Assembly: GCF_003967355.1 (NCBI RefSeq)
Contig: NZ_BIFH01000029.1
Coordinates: 62,001-126,000 of the forward strand
Direction of reading: 5' to 3'
Source of the DNA: Embleya hyalina
Lineage (GTDB): Bacteria > Actinomycetota > Actinomycetes > Streptomycetales > Streptomycetaceae
DNA length: 64,000 bases
Position 1 is the stretch's first letter. Each line of letters starts with the position of its first letter. A program made the position numbers and the translations under genes. This document shows, piece by piece, positions 25,767-35,428 of the stretch. The notes under the pieces were generated by a model. It searched no databases. It had not been told where the DNA came from and worked only from the letters and a program-made list of their open reading frames with translations.

Positions 25767-26539
25767 GCGGGCCGCACGGGGGCCGCCCCGCGCCGGTGAT
25801 CGACGTCCGCGCGGTGACCAGGTCGTACGGGCACGGCGCCGCCGCCGTGCAGGCGCTGCGCGGCGTCGACCTGACCATCGAGGTCGGCGAATACGTGGCC
25901 ATCATGGGCAGTTCGGGCTCCGGCAAATCCACCCTGATGAACGTCCTGGGCTGCCTGGACGTCCCGTCCTCGGGCCGCTACCTGCTCGACGGCCTCGACG
26001 TCGGCCGGCTCGACGAGCACCAACTCGCCCTGGTCCGCAATCGCCGCATCGGCTTCGTCTTCCAGTCGTTCAACCTGATCCCGCGCACCACCGCGCGCGC
26101 CCAGGTCGAACTTCCGCTCTCCTACGCGGGGGTGCGCGCCAGGGAACGCCGGCGCCGCGCCCGCGCCGCGCTCGACCTGGTCGGCCTGTCCGATCGCGCC
26201 GACCACGCGCCCAACGAACTCTCCGGCGGCCAGCAACAACGTGTCGCGCTGGCCCGGGCCCTGGTCACCGCCCCGGCCCTGCTGCTCGCCGACGAGCCCA
26301 CCGGCAACCTGGACAGCCACAGCACCCGCGAGGTGCTGGGCATCCTGGACCGGCTGCACGAGGCCGGCCGCACGATCGTCGTCATCACCCACGAGGACGA
26401 GGTCGCCGCCCGCGCCGAACGGGTCCTGCGCCTGGTCGACGGCCTGGTGGTATCCGACCGCCGGCGATCCCCCGCGTCCGCGCCGGCCGCGCCGGAGCCC
26501 GTCGCGGCCGGCCCGCTCGTGGAAGGTCCCCGTCGGTGA
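25763..26539 (+). CDS. ABC transporter ATPase, MacB/LolD type
   Basis: This 258-residue ATPase has Walker A GSSGSGKST (49-57), the signature LSGGQQQR, Walker B 'LLLADEPTGNLD' and the H-loop His in 'VVITHEDE'. The 'TGNLDS' form is typical of the MacB/LolCDE branch. It starts in an ATGA overlap with the adaptor gene and overlaps the permease gene by GTGA, so the three should be made in fixed ratio and form one complex. Confidence 0.95.
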   Translation: MSGPHGGRPAPVIDVRAVTRSYGHGAAAVQALRGVDLTIEVGEYVAIMGSSGSGKSTLMNVLGCLDVPSSGRYLLDGLDVGRLDEHQLALVRNRRIGFVFQSFNLIPRTTARAQVELPLSYAGVRARERRRRARAALDLVGLSDRADHAPNELSGGQQQRVALARALVTAPALLLADEPTGNLDSHSTREVLGILDRLHEAGRTIVVITHEDEVAARAERVLRLVDGLVVSDRRRSPASAPAAPEPVAAGPLVEGPRR

Positions 26540-27756
26540 ACCCCGTCGAAGTGCTCCGATTCGCCGTCCTGGGCCTGGCCGCGAACAAGATCCGGACCGC
26601 GCTGACCATGCTCGGCGTACTGATCGGGGTCGGCGCGGTGATCCTGCTCGTCGCCGTCGGCAACGGCTCGTCCAAGTCGGTACAGGCCTCCATCCAGCGC
26701 CTCGGCACGAACCTGCTCACCGTCTCGCACACCGCGGGCGGCGGGCGATTCGGCGCGGCCGGACAGGGCGGCACGCTCAAGGACCTCACTCCCGAGGACG
26801 CCCGGGCGCTGGTCGACAAGACCCTGGCCCCGCACGTGAAGTCGGCCGCCCCGGTGCAGACCACGTCCCAGAGCGTCACCTACGCCGGCCAGTCGGTCAC
26901 CGTGTCCCAGATCGTCGGCACCACACCGGACTGGTTCGCCACCACCAACCACGACCTGGGCCGGGGCGCGCTGTTCGGCGCCGACGACGTGGACTCCCGG
27001 CGTCGGGTGGCGGTCCTGGGCAGCACCACGGTGGAGAACGTGTTCGGCACGGAGAACCCGATCGACAAGGAAATCCTGGTCGGCGGCGTGCCGTTCCGCG
27101 TCGCGGGCGTCCTGCGCACCAAGGGCGGCAACGGCGCGGCCGACTCCGACGACACCATCGTGCTCCCGGTGACCACCATGCGCGACAGCCTGACCGGCTA
27201 CGGTTCGTTGTCCGCGATCGCCGTACAGGCCACCTCCTCCGACGACACCACGCTCGCCCAGGACGAGGTCACCTCGATCCTGAACAACCGGCACCGGATC
27301 ACCGATTCGGCGCAGAGCGACTTTCGGATCACCAACCAGCAGTCGCTGCTGAGTGCCAACGACGAGACCAACAAGACCTTCACGGTGCTGCTCGCCGCGG
27401 TGGCCGCGATCTCGCTCCTCGTCGGCGGGATCGGCATCACCAACATCATGCTGGTGACGGTCGCCGAACGCACCCGCGAGATCGGCATCCGCAAGGCGAT
27501 CGGTGCGCCGCGCGGGGCGATCCTGGGCCAATTCCTCGCCGAATCCACGCTGTTGTCGGTGATCGGCGGCGGACTGGGGGTGGCCGCCGGGCTGTTCGCG
27601 GCCCGCTTCGAGGTGGTCGGGATCACGCCCGTCGTGGTGCCGAGTTCGGTGGTCGGCTCGTTCGCCGTGTCGGTCGCCATCGGCCTGTTCTTCGGCGGCT
27701 ACCCGGCCGCGCGCGCCGCCGCGCTGCGGCCGATCGAGGCGCTGCGGCACGAATAG
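26536..27756 (+). CDS. ABC transporter permease, MacB/FtsX type
   Basis: The 406-residue protein has the four-helix FtsX plan. Helix 1 ('NKIRTALTMLGVLIGVGAVILLVAVG') is followed by a large extracytoplasmic MacB-PCD domain (about 45-265), then three C-terminal helices. 'TREIGIRKAIGAPRGAILGQFLAES' is the conserved FtsX cytosolic loop. With the adaptor and ATPase it forms a mechanotransmitting exporter for peptides, lipids or lipoproteins. The GTG start overlaps the ATPase stop. Confidence 0.93.
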   Translation: MNPVEVLRFAVLGLAANKIRTALTMLGVLIGVGAVILLVAVGNGSSKSVQASIQRLGTNLLTVSHTAGGGRFGAAGQGGTLKDLTPEDARALVDKTLAPHVKSAAPVQTTSQSVTYAGQSVTVSQIVGTTPDWFATTNHDLGRGALFGADDVDSRRRVAVLGSTTVENVFGTENPIDKEILVGGVPFRVAGVLRTKGGNGAADSDDTIVLPVTTMRDSLTGYGSLSAIAVQATSSDDTTLAQDEVTSILNNRHRITDSAQSDFRITNQQSLLSANDETNKTFTVLLAAVAAISLLVGGIGITNIMLVTVAERTREIGIRKAIGAPRGAILGQFLAESTLLSVIGGGLGVAAGLFAARFEVVGITPVVVPSSVVGSFAVSVAIGLFFGGYPAARAAALRPIEALRHE

Positions 27757-27795
27757 CCCGACCACCCACCGCCGTTCCGGAGGAGAATCCCGACC

Positions 27796-28575
27796 ATGAC
27801 GCCGAAGCCCGGCCTCGACCCGCACGACACCCGCCCGCTCGACCCCGTCCCGGGCGAGCCGGCGCCCGATCCCGGCGCGCCCGCATCCCCCGCGCACGAG
27901 CCGACCGACTTCGTCGGCGGCTTCCGCGCCGAACCGGCCGCCGGCCCCGCTCCGGACGAGTCGCCGGAGGACATCCTCGCCCGACCGCCCGCCGCCCGCG
28001 ACGTCGCCGACGAGTTGGCCGCCCCGCCCCGCCGCCGACTGCCCGCACTGACCCTGGCCCTGGGCGCGGGCGTGCTGCTGTCCGCGGGCTTCCTCGCCGG
28101 CGTCGAGGTACAGAAGGACCACGCCGGCGGCGGCACCGGGCAGGGTGCGGCGCAGCAGGGCGCGAACCCCTTCACCGCCCGCACCGCCGGCGGCGGCAAC
28201 GGCACCCAACCGGGCGGAGGCCGCGCGGCCGCGCCGGCCGGCGGCACCACGTCCGGCGCGGGCTCCGGCTCCGGCTCCGATCTGACCACCGGGACCGTGA
28301 AGGTCGTCGACGACTCTTTCATCTATGTCTCAGATTCGGCCGGCAACATCGTGAAGGTGAAGACCGACGCCGGAACGAAGATCCAGGTGACCCGCGACGG
28401 GCGCACCGTCGACCTCAAGCCGGGCGACACCGTCGTGGTGCGCGGCGCGACCGGCGCCGACGGCGCGGTGACCGCGACCTCCGTCGCCCAGGGCACCGCT
28501 CCGCTCGGCCGCGGCGGCGCGGGCACGGCGGGCCCCGCGGGCGGCACCGGCGGCGCGACCGGCGGGGCGGGCTAG
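27796..28575 (+). CDS. Membrane-anchored protein with DUF5666-like domain
   Basis: This 259-residue protein has a long Pro/Asp-rich cytosolic start (1-78), one membrane helix (about 82-103), Gly/Ala-rich linkers and a small C-terminal domain (about 165-225) reading 'TGTVKVVDDSFIYVSDSAGNIVKVKTD' onward, which resembles DUF5666-type OB-like domains. It sits between the exporter permease and the response regulator in one operon and may be an accessory or sensing component. GGAGGAGA precedes the ATG. Confidence 0.7.
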   Translation: MTPKPGLDPHDTRPLDPVPGEPAPDPGAPASPAHEPTDFVGGFRAEPAAGPAPDESPEDILARPPAARDVADELAAPPRRRLPALTLALGAGVLLSAGFLAGVEVQKDHAGGGTGQGAAQQGANPFTARTAGGGNGTQPGGGRAAAPAGGTTSGAGSGSGSDLTTGTVKVVDDSFIYVSDSAGNIVKVKTDAGTKIQVTRDGRTVDLKPGDTVVVRGATGADGAVTATSVAQGTAPLGRGGAGTAGPAGGTGGATGGAG

Positions 28576-29304
28576 ATGACCACGCCCGCCGAGGGCACCC
28601 GCACCCGCCTGCTCGTCGTCGACGACGAGCCGAACATCCGTGAACTGCTCTCCGCCAGCCTGCGTTTCGCCGGATTCGAGGTCGACTCGGCGGCCGACGG
28701 CGCCGACGCGCTGGCCGCAGTCGCGCGATGTCGGCCGAACCTGGTCGTGCTCGACGTGATGCTCCCCGACCTGGACGGCTTCGAGGTGGTGCGCCGACTG
28801 CGTGCCGACGGCACCCGCCTGCCGGTGTTGTTCCTGACCGCGAAGGACACCACGAAGGACAAGATCACCGGATTGACCCTGGGCGGGGACGACTACGTCA
28901 CCAAGCCGTTCAGCCTCGAGGAGTTGATCGCCCGGATCCACGCGGTGCTGCGCCGGGTGCACGGCGGCGAGACGGTGCCGACCTCCTCCAACCGGATCGT
29001 GGTCGCCGATCTGGAACTCGACCCCGACGGCCACGAGGTGCTGCGCGGCGGACGGCCGGTGTCGCTGTCGCCCACCGAGTTCAAACTGCTGCGCTACCTG
29101 ATGCTCAACACCGGCCGGGTGGTGTCCAAGACGCAGATCCTGGACCACGTCTGGCAGTACGACTTCGGCGGCGATCTGAGCATCGTCGAGTCGTACATCA
29201 GCTACCTCCGCCGCAAGATCGAACTCGACGTCGGCGGCGGCAAGTTGATCCACACCGTGCGCGGGGTCGGATACGTGCTGCGGCGCCCGCAGCCGTCGGC
29301 CTGA
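28576..29304 (+). CDS. Response regulator, OmpR/PhoB family
   Basis: This 242-residue regulator has a receiver domain with acidic pocket 'VDDEPN', phospho-acceptor D60 ('[16 protein letters not shown]') and Lys in '[15 protein letters not shown]'. A winged-helix DNA-binding domain follows ('[26 protein letters not shown]'). The ATG immediately follows the stop of the DUF5666-like gene. It pairs with the next kinase and most likely controls the exporter operon in which it lies, as in other self-regulated Mac-type systems. Confidence 0.95.
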   Translation: MTTPAEGTRTRLLVVDDEPNIRELLSASLRFAGFEVDSAADGADALAAVARCRPNLVVLDVMLPDLDGFEVVRRLRADGTRLPVLFLTAKDTTKDKITGLTLGGDDYVTKPFSLEELIARIHAVLRRVHGGETVPTSSNRIVVADLELDPDGHEVLRGGRPVSLSPTEFKLLRYLMLNTGRVVSKTQILDHVWQYDFGGDLSIVESYISYLRRKIELDVGGGKLIHTVRGVGYVLRRPQPSA

Positions 29305-29314
29305 CGGCGCCGGA

Positions 29315-30778
29315 ATGCGCCTCCCGCACCCGAGCCGATCGTCGCTGCGCGTCCGCGTGCTGATCATCGCGATGACCCTGGTCGCCGTCGCCCTGCTGGT
29401 CAGCCAGACGGTCGTGGTGGGCTCGCTGCGCGGCTACCTCACCGACCAGGTGGACCGGCAACTGGGCCAGGCCGCACGGGGGATGGCGTACCGTCCGCCC
29501 GAGTCCCCCGGCGAACCGCGCGGCAACGGGCCGCCGCCGCCCGGCGGTCGCGGGCGGGCGTTCGGCGTGTTGCCGAGCCGGATCGTGGCCGAGTACCTGA
29601 ACCCCGACGGCACCACCCGCCAGCGGGTGCGCTCGCCCGGCGCCGAGGAGGAGTTGGGCCCGCGGCTGCCCCGCCTGGACACGGTCACCGTGGCGGCGCT
29701 GGGCCGGCGTCCGTTCGAGACCGACTCGATGTCCGGCGACACCCGCTGGCGGGTGCTCGCGGTGCCGACGGCGGGCGGCGAGGGCAGCGTGGTGCTGGCC
29801 CAGCCGCTGAACGACGTCCGGGCGACGGTCGACCGGATGCGCACGGTGTGCCTGCTGATCGGCCTGACCTGCCTGACCGTACTGGCCGCGGCCGGCTGGT
29901 TCGCGCTGCGCGGCGGGCTGCGTCCGCTGCGCCGGATCGAGGAGACGGCGGCGGCGATCGCGGCGGGCGACCTGTCCCACCGGGTCCCGGTACCCGCGCC
30001 CGGCACCGAGATCGGCCGGTTGTCCACGTCGATCAACGGCATGCTGGCCCAGATCGAGACCGCGTTCGCGGCCCGCGCCGAGTCGGAGACCCGGATGCGC
30101 CGGTTCGTCGCCGACGCCGGGCACGAGCTGCGCACCCCGCTGGCCAGCGTGCGCGGCTTCGCCGAGTTGTACCGGATGGGCGCGCTCACCGATCCGGCCG
30201 AGGTGGCCCGCACGATGCGGCGCATCGAGGACGAGGCGATCCGGATGGGCGGCCTGGTCGAGGACCTGCTGCAACTGGCCCGCCTGGACGAGCAGCGGCC
30301 GCTGTGCAACGAGCCGGTGGACCTGCGCATCCTGGCCGCCGACGCGGTGCACGACATCAAGACCCTGGCCCCGGACCGCACGGTGACCCTGACCGGCCTG
30401 GACGGCGGCCCGGCGCATCCGGTGACGGTCTTCGGCGACGAGTCCCGGCTGCGCCAGGTGGTGGCCAACCTGGTCTCCAACGCGTTGACCCACACCCCGG
30501 CCAGTACCACGATCCGGATCGCGGTGGGCCGGACCGGACCGCCGGACCGGTGCGCGGCCCTGGAGGTCGCCGACGCCGGCCCCGGCCTGACCCCGGCCCA
30601 CGCCCAGCGCGTGTTCGAACGTTTCTACCGGGTCGACTCCTCGCGCAGTCGCGCCGCCGGCGGCGGTTCCGGCCTCGGCCTGGCCATCGTCGCCGCCCTG
30701 GTCGACGCGCACGGCGGCCGGGTGGAGGTACGCACCGCCCCGGCCGAGGGCGCGGCGTTCCGGGTGCTGCTGCCCTGA
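29315..30778 (+). CDS. Sensor histidine kinase, EnvZ/BaeS type
   Basis: This 487-residue kinase has two membrane helices around an extracytoplasmic sensor (about 45-175), a HAMP domain ('GLRPLRRIEETAAAIAAGDL'), HisKA with H270 in 'DAGHELRTPLASV', and a HATPase domain ('LVSNALTHTP', 'DAGPGLTPAHA', 'GGSGLGLAIV'). The sensor loop is rich in Arg, Pro and Gly, without a known ligand domain. It is the last gene of the exporter operon and should phosphorylate the OmpR-type regulator encoded 10 bases upstream. Confidence 0.95.
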   Translation: MRLPHPSRSSLRVRVLIIAMTLVAVALLVSQTVVVGSLRGYLTDQVDRQLGQAARGMAYRPPESPGEPRGNGPPPPGGRGRAFGVLPSRIVAEYLNPDGTTRQRVRSPGAEEELGPRLPRLDTVTVAALGRRPFETDSMSGDTRWRVLAVPTAGGEGSVVLAQPLNDVRATVDRMRTVCLLIGLTCLTVLAAAGWFALRGGLRPLRRIEETAAAIAAGDLSHRVPVPAPGTEIGRLSTSINGMLAQIETAFAARAESETRMRRFVADAGHELRTPLASVRGFAELYRMGALTDPAEVARTMRRIEDEAIRMGGLVEDLLQLARLDEQRPLCNEPVDLRILAADAVHDIKTLAPDRTVTLTGLDGGPAHPVTVFGDESRLRQVVANLVSNALTHTPASTTIRIAVGRTGPPDRCAALEVADAGPGLTPAHAQRVFERFYRVDSSRSRAAGGGSGLGLAIVAALVDAHGGRVEVRTAPAEGAAFRVLLP

Positions 30779-30818
30779 CCCGGGACCGGCGGCCCGACGG
30801 TCCCGACCGCCCCGCCCC

Positions 30819-32954
30819 TCAGCCCACCGGCGCGCCCGCCCGCTCCTTCTCCCCCGCCGGCTTGGTGTCCCCGTGCCCCGGCCACCACGCCGTGTGGCCG
30901 ATCAGCGCGGTCAGGCTCGGCGTGAAGATCAGCGCCATGATGAAGGCCGCGATCGCGATCCCGCTGGAGAGCGCGAAGCCCATCTGGGACAGCGTCGAGT
31001 TGCCCGCGAGCATCAGCGTGGCGAAGGTGCCCGCCAGGATCACGCCGGCGGCGGCGATGGTGGGCCCGGAGTGCTTGACCGCCACGGCCGCCGCGTCGTG
31101 CGGGTTGTGCCCCTCGCGGGCCTCCTCGCGCAGTCGGGACACCATCAGGATGTTGTAGTCGGTGCCCAGCGCGACCACGAACAGGTACATGATCACCGGC
31201 AGCATGAACATCAGTCCGGGCTGGTCCCCGATCTTCTGGAACAACACCGAGGTCGCCCCGAGGGTGGCGCCGAACCCGAGCGCCACCGAGGCCATCAGAT
31301 ACCACGGCGCGACCAGGCTGCGCAGCAGCAGTCCCAGGATGATCATGATGCACACCGCCGCGACCGGGAAGACCACCGAGTAGTCCCGGTCCACCGCGCG
31401 GTTGATGTCCACGTAGACCGCGGTGATCCCGCCCACCAGCGCCTCGGTGCCGGCCGGCGCGGCCCGGTGCATGGTCGGCCGCAGCCGGTCCTTCACCGTG
31501 GACAGCGCCGCGTCGGTGGCCGGCGAGTCGGAGAGCACCACCGAGTAGAACGCGGTCGCCAGGTCGGGGGTGAGCACCGGCTCGGCCACCGAGCCGACCC
31601 CCTTCACCCCGCGCAGCTCCGCCTCGAAGGCGGCCCGCTCCTGCGGGGTGAGCGGCCGGCCGGTGGTGGACTCGAGGTAGACCTCGGTCGGATCGGTGGT
31701 CCCCGGCGGGAAGCCCTTCTCCAGGTTCTTCATCGCCTTGACCGACTCCTTGTTCGACGGCAGCGAGGAGCCGGCGAGGTCGAAGTTGGCCTTGTAGCCC
31801 AGCGCGCCGATCGCGAGCACCCCCATCACCAGCGCGGACGCCACCGCGAACACCACCGGGCGGCGGCCGATCCCGCGCCCGAGTCGGGCGAAGCCGGTGC
31901 CGTGCGGGGCCACCCGCCAGGACTTGGACGGCCAGAACACGCGCGTGCCGAGCAGCGAGACCACGGCCGGCACCAGCGTCAGTCCGGCCAGCAGCGTCAC
32001 GAACACGGCGATCGCGAGCGCCGGCCCCATCGAGCGCAACATCCCCAGGGTGGACAGGGTCAGCGCGGCGAACGCGACGATCACCGCCGCCGCGGCGGAG
32101 GCGATCGCCTCGCCCACCCGGGAGACCGCGCGCACCATGCCGTTCTTCGGGTCGACGCCCTCGCGCAGCACCTCGCGATAGCGGAACAGCAGGAACAGCA
32201 CGTAGTCGGTGCCGACGCCGAACAGCACCACGGTGAGCAACTGTTCGATCGAGCTGTCGGCCTTCATGTCGAAGACCTTGTTGGCGGACGCGATCAGTCC
32301 GGTGGCCATCGGCGAGATCAATCCGATGATCACCACCGGAAGCAGCGCGATGATCGGGCTGCGGAAGATGATCAGCAACAGCAGCACGATGATCACGATC
32401 GTGCCCACCGCGACCAGGGTTCCGGCGGTCTCGGACGAGTCCCGTTCGTCCAGCGCCTGGGCGGCGGAGCCGGTGATCCCGGCGGTCAGGTCGGTCCCGG
32501 CGACCTGCGCCTTGACCTCCTTGCGCATCGCCTCGACCGCGTCCTGCGGGGTCTCGTCGTTGGGGTCCTTGACCTCCGGCATGGCCACCATCGCGGTCTG
32601 CACCAGCCCGTTCGGCGAGACCTGGCCCGGCGTCACCCCCAGCACGTCCTTGATCTTCCGCGCCTCCACCGCCGTGGAGACCCGCGCCACCACGGCGCTG
32701 TCCGCCGGGGTCAACGGCTTGCCGTCGGTGCGCTGGAAGACGATCACCGCGCCCACGTTCTCCTGCTGCGGGAACGCCCGCTCGCGCAGGTCGGAGGCGC
32801 GGACCGACTCGTAGGACTTGGGGAGGAAGCTCTTCTCGTCGGTGGAGGAGGTCAGCTTCGGCGCGAGGCCGATCACCACACCGGCGGCGATCACCCACGC
32901 GAGGATGACCCACCAGGGCCTGCGAACGACAAATCCCCCCAGGGCCGCGAACAT
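30819..32954 (-). CDS. MMPL family (RND-type) transporter
   Basis: The 711-residue protein has 12 predicted membrane helices in two halves with large extracytoplasmic loops, as in MmpL and RND exporters. Key segments are 'FGVGTDYVLFLLFRYRE' and 'ALGTDYNILMVSRLREEAREG', each with the conserved Asp-Tyr of the proton-relay helices, and 'SYESVRASDLRERAFPQQENVGAVIVFQR' in the first loop. Members move lipids, siderophores or drugs across the membrane. It converges on the exporter kinase gene and is divergent from the duplicated kinase gene. Confidence 0.92.
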   Translation of the reverse strand: MFAALGGFVVRRPWWVILAWVIAAGVVIGLAPKLTSSTDEKSFLPKSYESVRASDLRERAFPQQENVGAVIVFQRTDGKPLTPADSAVVARVSTAVEARKIKDVLGVTPGQVSPNGLVQTAMVAMPEVKDPNDETPQDAVEAMRKEVKAQVAGTDLTAGITGSAAQALDERDSSETAGTLVAVGTIVIIVLLLLIIFRSPIIALLPVVIIGLISPMATGLIASANKVFDMKADSSIEQLLTVVLFGVGTDYVLFLLFRYREVLREGVDPKNGMVRAVSRVGEAIASAAAAVIVAFAALTLSTLGMLRSMGPALAIAVFVTLLAGLTLVPAVVSLLGTRVFWPSKSWRVAPHGTGFARLGRGIGRRPVVFAVASALVMGVLAIGALGYKANFDLAGSSLPSNKESVKAMKNLEKGFPPGTTDPTEVYLESTTGRPLTPQERAAFEAELRGVKGVGSVAEPVLTPDLATAFYSVVLSDSPATDAALSTVKDRLRPTMHRAAPAGTEALVGGITAVYVDINRAVDRDYSVVFPVAAVCIMIILGLLLRSLVAPWYLMASVALGFGATLGATSVLFQKIGDQPGLMFMLPVIMYLFVVALGTDYNILMVSRLREEAREGHNPHDAAAVAVKHSGPTIAAAGVILAGTFATLMLAGNSTLSQMGFALSSGIAIAAFIMALIFTPSLTALIGHTAWWPGHGDTKPAGEKERAGAPVG

Positions 32955-33200
32955 GGGCGCCTCGCTTCCTGCTCGTGCCGGATCCCGATCACCTCTCGTC
33001 ACCATCGAACGGACCGGTCGGCCCCGCCGGCGGGGTGATCCGTGCGGGTGACACCGCGTGACCGGTGCGGGAATCGGGCCCCGGGGTGACGGTCGGATGT
33101 CCGGTGGGTACGGTTTGCCCTGCCGTTGCGGGAGCGGCCGGGTGTACGGGCGGCCCGACATCGCGTCCGTCGAGCGCACCGGTATCAGCACGGGAGAGTC

Positions 33201-35162
33201 ATGGCGTCGAGGGGTCGCCGCAGCGTGCCGCGGATCGCCGCCGGTCCCCGGGACGACGCCGCGTGGGCGCCGCTGCTCGCGCGCGTCGTGGTCGCGACCG
33301 TGACCTGCGGCTTCTTCTTCGGCGGCTTCGTCGGCCTGGTCCAGTCGACCCGGCTGTCCACGACGGCCGAGGCCACCGCGCTGGCCATGCTGCTCGCCCT
33401 GGTCGCCCTGCACATGCGCAACTGCGTACGGCCGGCCGACGGCTCCCGGCCGCGCGGCTGGGTCTGGACGCTGGGCGCGCAGGCGGTGCTCACCTATGTG
33501 CCGATGATCTGGTTCCACGACACCTGGTACGGCAACCCGGGCTTCCTGGCCGGCGCCGCGCTGCTGCTGCTCCGGCCCGCGTGGGCGGGCTGGGCCGGGT
33601 TCGCGGCGGTGGTGGCCGTACAGGTGCCGGTGGGTCTCGCGGTGCGGCCCACCGTGGTCGAGGCGCTGTATCTGGTCTTCGGCCAGGCCGCGCTGGTCGG
33701 GCTCGCGGTGTACGCGCTGGCCGGGCTCACCGATCTGGTGGCCGCGCTGGCCGCGACGCGCACCGCGCTCGCCGACGCCGAGGTGGCCCGCGAGCGATTG
33801 CGCTTCACCCGGCACCTGACCGACGGGGTCGGGGCCAGTCTGACCCGCATCGTCGAGCGCGGCGAGGCGCTGGTCGCCGAACTGCGCGAATGTCCGGAGC
33901 GGGCCCGGGCGGCGCTGACCGAGGCGCTGGCCGAGGCCCGGGGCGCGATGACCGAGGTGCGCGCCTACGCGCACGCGCACAAGAGCGTCGCGGGCACGCC
34001 GCCGCCGGCCATCGCGGTCGAGCCGACGCCGCGGGCGGTGTCGGTGCTGCGGGTGGTGATCCTGGTGCTGATCGTGGTGCCGCTGCCGGTACGGATGCTG
34101 GCGGCGAGCCACTACTCCCCCGCGCGGCAGGCGCTGTTCCTGCTGCTGCTCGCCGGCTTCGTCGCGCTGTACATCCGCAACTGCACGCCGGCCTCGACCG
34201 GTCGGCCCCGGGGGTGGCGGTGGACGTTCGCGGCGCAGGTCGCGCTCGCGTACGTCCCGCTGACGGTGTTCGACGCGAAGACGTGGTCACTGGGACTGTT
34301 CCTGGCCGGCATCGCGCTGGTACTGCTGCGCGGGCCGTGGCGGGTGCTCGCGGTGATCGGGTTCGCCTGCCACGACCTGTACTTCGGGACGTGGAGTCCG
34401 ACCGCGCTCGACCACGTCTACCACGTGGTGTGGATCCTGGAGCGGGCCGCGCTGGTGTACGGGCTGGTGCGGATGGCCGACGTGGCGCGGGCGTTGAACG
34501 CGGCGCGCGCCGAGTTGGCGGCCGTGCGGGTGGCCCGCGAGCGGCTGCGGTTCGGGCACGATCTGCACGACCTGCTCGGGTTCAGCCTGTCCGCGCTGGT
34601 GTTGGAGAGTCAGCTGGCGCTGCGGCTGGCCGATCGGGACCCGGAGTCGGCGGCGGAGCGGGTCGCCCAGGGGCTGACCATGGCCCGGCAGGCGCTGGCC
34701 GACGTGGGCACGGTCGCGGGCGGGTATCGCGGGATGTCGCTGGCCGTGGAGGCGCGCTCCGCCCGGGACGTGCTGGCGGCGGCCGGGATGGCGGTGGAGG
34801 TCTCGGTCGAGGTCGGCGCGTTGCCGGTCGGCGTGGACACCGCGCTGGCCACCGTGTTGCGCGAGGGCACCACCAACGTGCTGCGGCACAGCGACGCGAG
34901 CCGGTGTGCGATCACCGCGTCGGTGGCCCCGTGCGGCGAGGTGGTGTTGGTGCTGACCAACGACGGGGTCCGTGCCCCGGTGGGTCCGGCGCCGACCGCG
35001 GCGGGCATGGGTCTGGGCTCGCTCGGACGCAGACTGGCGGCCGAGGGGGGCACGTTGTCCGCCGGCGTGGTCGACGGGGGCTTTCGACTGGCCGCCCGAA
35101 TACCGGGCCGGACCCCCGGGCGCATACCCGGCGGCGAGCCGACGGAGCCCGCGCGCGGATGA
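33201..35162 (+). CDS. Internally duplicated DesK-type sensor kinase with a degenerate first half
   Basis: This 653-residue protein consists of two copies of a membrane-plus-dimerisation module about 250 residues apart. 'MRNCVRPADGSRPRGWVWT' (72-90) matches 'IRNCTPASTGRPRGWRWT' (325-342), and 'RERLRFTRHLTDGVGASL' (197-214) matches 'RERLRFGHDLHDLLGFSL' (446-463). The second has phospho-acceptor H456 and is followed by a HATPase domain ('REGTTNVLRHSD'). In the first the acceptor position is T207, and no ATPase domain follows. The first half is therefore likely a pseudo-kinase or sensor. GGGAGAG supports ATG 33201. No response regulator gene is adjacent. Confidence 0.85.
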   Translation: MASRGRRSVPRIAAGPRDDAAWAPLLARVVVATVTCGFFFGGFVGLVQSTRLSTTAEATALAMLLALVALHMRNCVRPADGSRPRGWVWTLGAQAVLTYVPMIWFHDTWYGNPGFLAGAALLLLRPAWAGWAGFAAVVAVQVPVGLAVRPTVVEALYLVFGQAALVGLAVYALAGLTDLVAALAATRTALADAEVARERLRFTRHLTDGVGASLTRIVERGEALVAELRECPERARAALTEALAEARGAMTEVRAYAHAHKSVAGTPPPAIAVEPTPRAVSVLRVVILVLIVVPLPVRMLAASHYSPARQALFLLLLAGFVALYIRNCTPASTGRPRGWRWTFAAQVALAYVPLTVFDAKTWSLGLFLAGIALVLLRGPWRVLAVIGFACHDLYFGTWSPTALDHVYHVVWILERAALVYGLVRMADVARALNAARAELAAVRVARERLRFGHDLHDLLGFSLSALVLESQLALRLADRDPESAAERVAQGLTMARQALADVGTVAGGYRGMSLAVEARSARDVLAAAGMAVEVSVEVGALPVGVDTALATVLREGTTNVLRHSDASRCAITASVAPCGEVVLVLTNDGVRAPVGPAPTAAGMGLGSLGRRLAAEGGTLSAGVVDGGFRLAARIPGRTPGRIPGGEPTEPARG

Positions 35163-35332
35163 TTCGCGGACGTCCCGAACCCCCACCACGACGGCGGATG
35201 TGGCGGAATCGACGGAACCGCGCCCACAGTTCGGCAGCCCGTTGTCGTCCACCCGTGGTGGGATGGGGTATCACTGCATGGGCGATCGCACGATGCGCGT
35301 CACCCGCGCGTCACGGCGGCGCACATCGGACT

Positions 35333-35348
35333 TCTACATTCCTGTAGA
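35333..35348 (+). promoter_or_regulatory. Inverted repeat in the terD promoter region
   Basis: TCTACA-TTCC-TGTAGA is a perfect 6-base-arm inverted repeat in an AT-richer patch about 80 bases before the terD start. It overlaps TAGATT, a plausible -10 sequence, so it could be an operator. No regulator is assigned. Confidence 0.4.
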
Positions 35349-35428
35349 TTTACCCCGGTGGGCGGCCGTCGCGGTGGTCACCCGATCCGCCCGTACCCCG
35401 AATATGCACGAGGGAAGGAAGCACTGCC

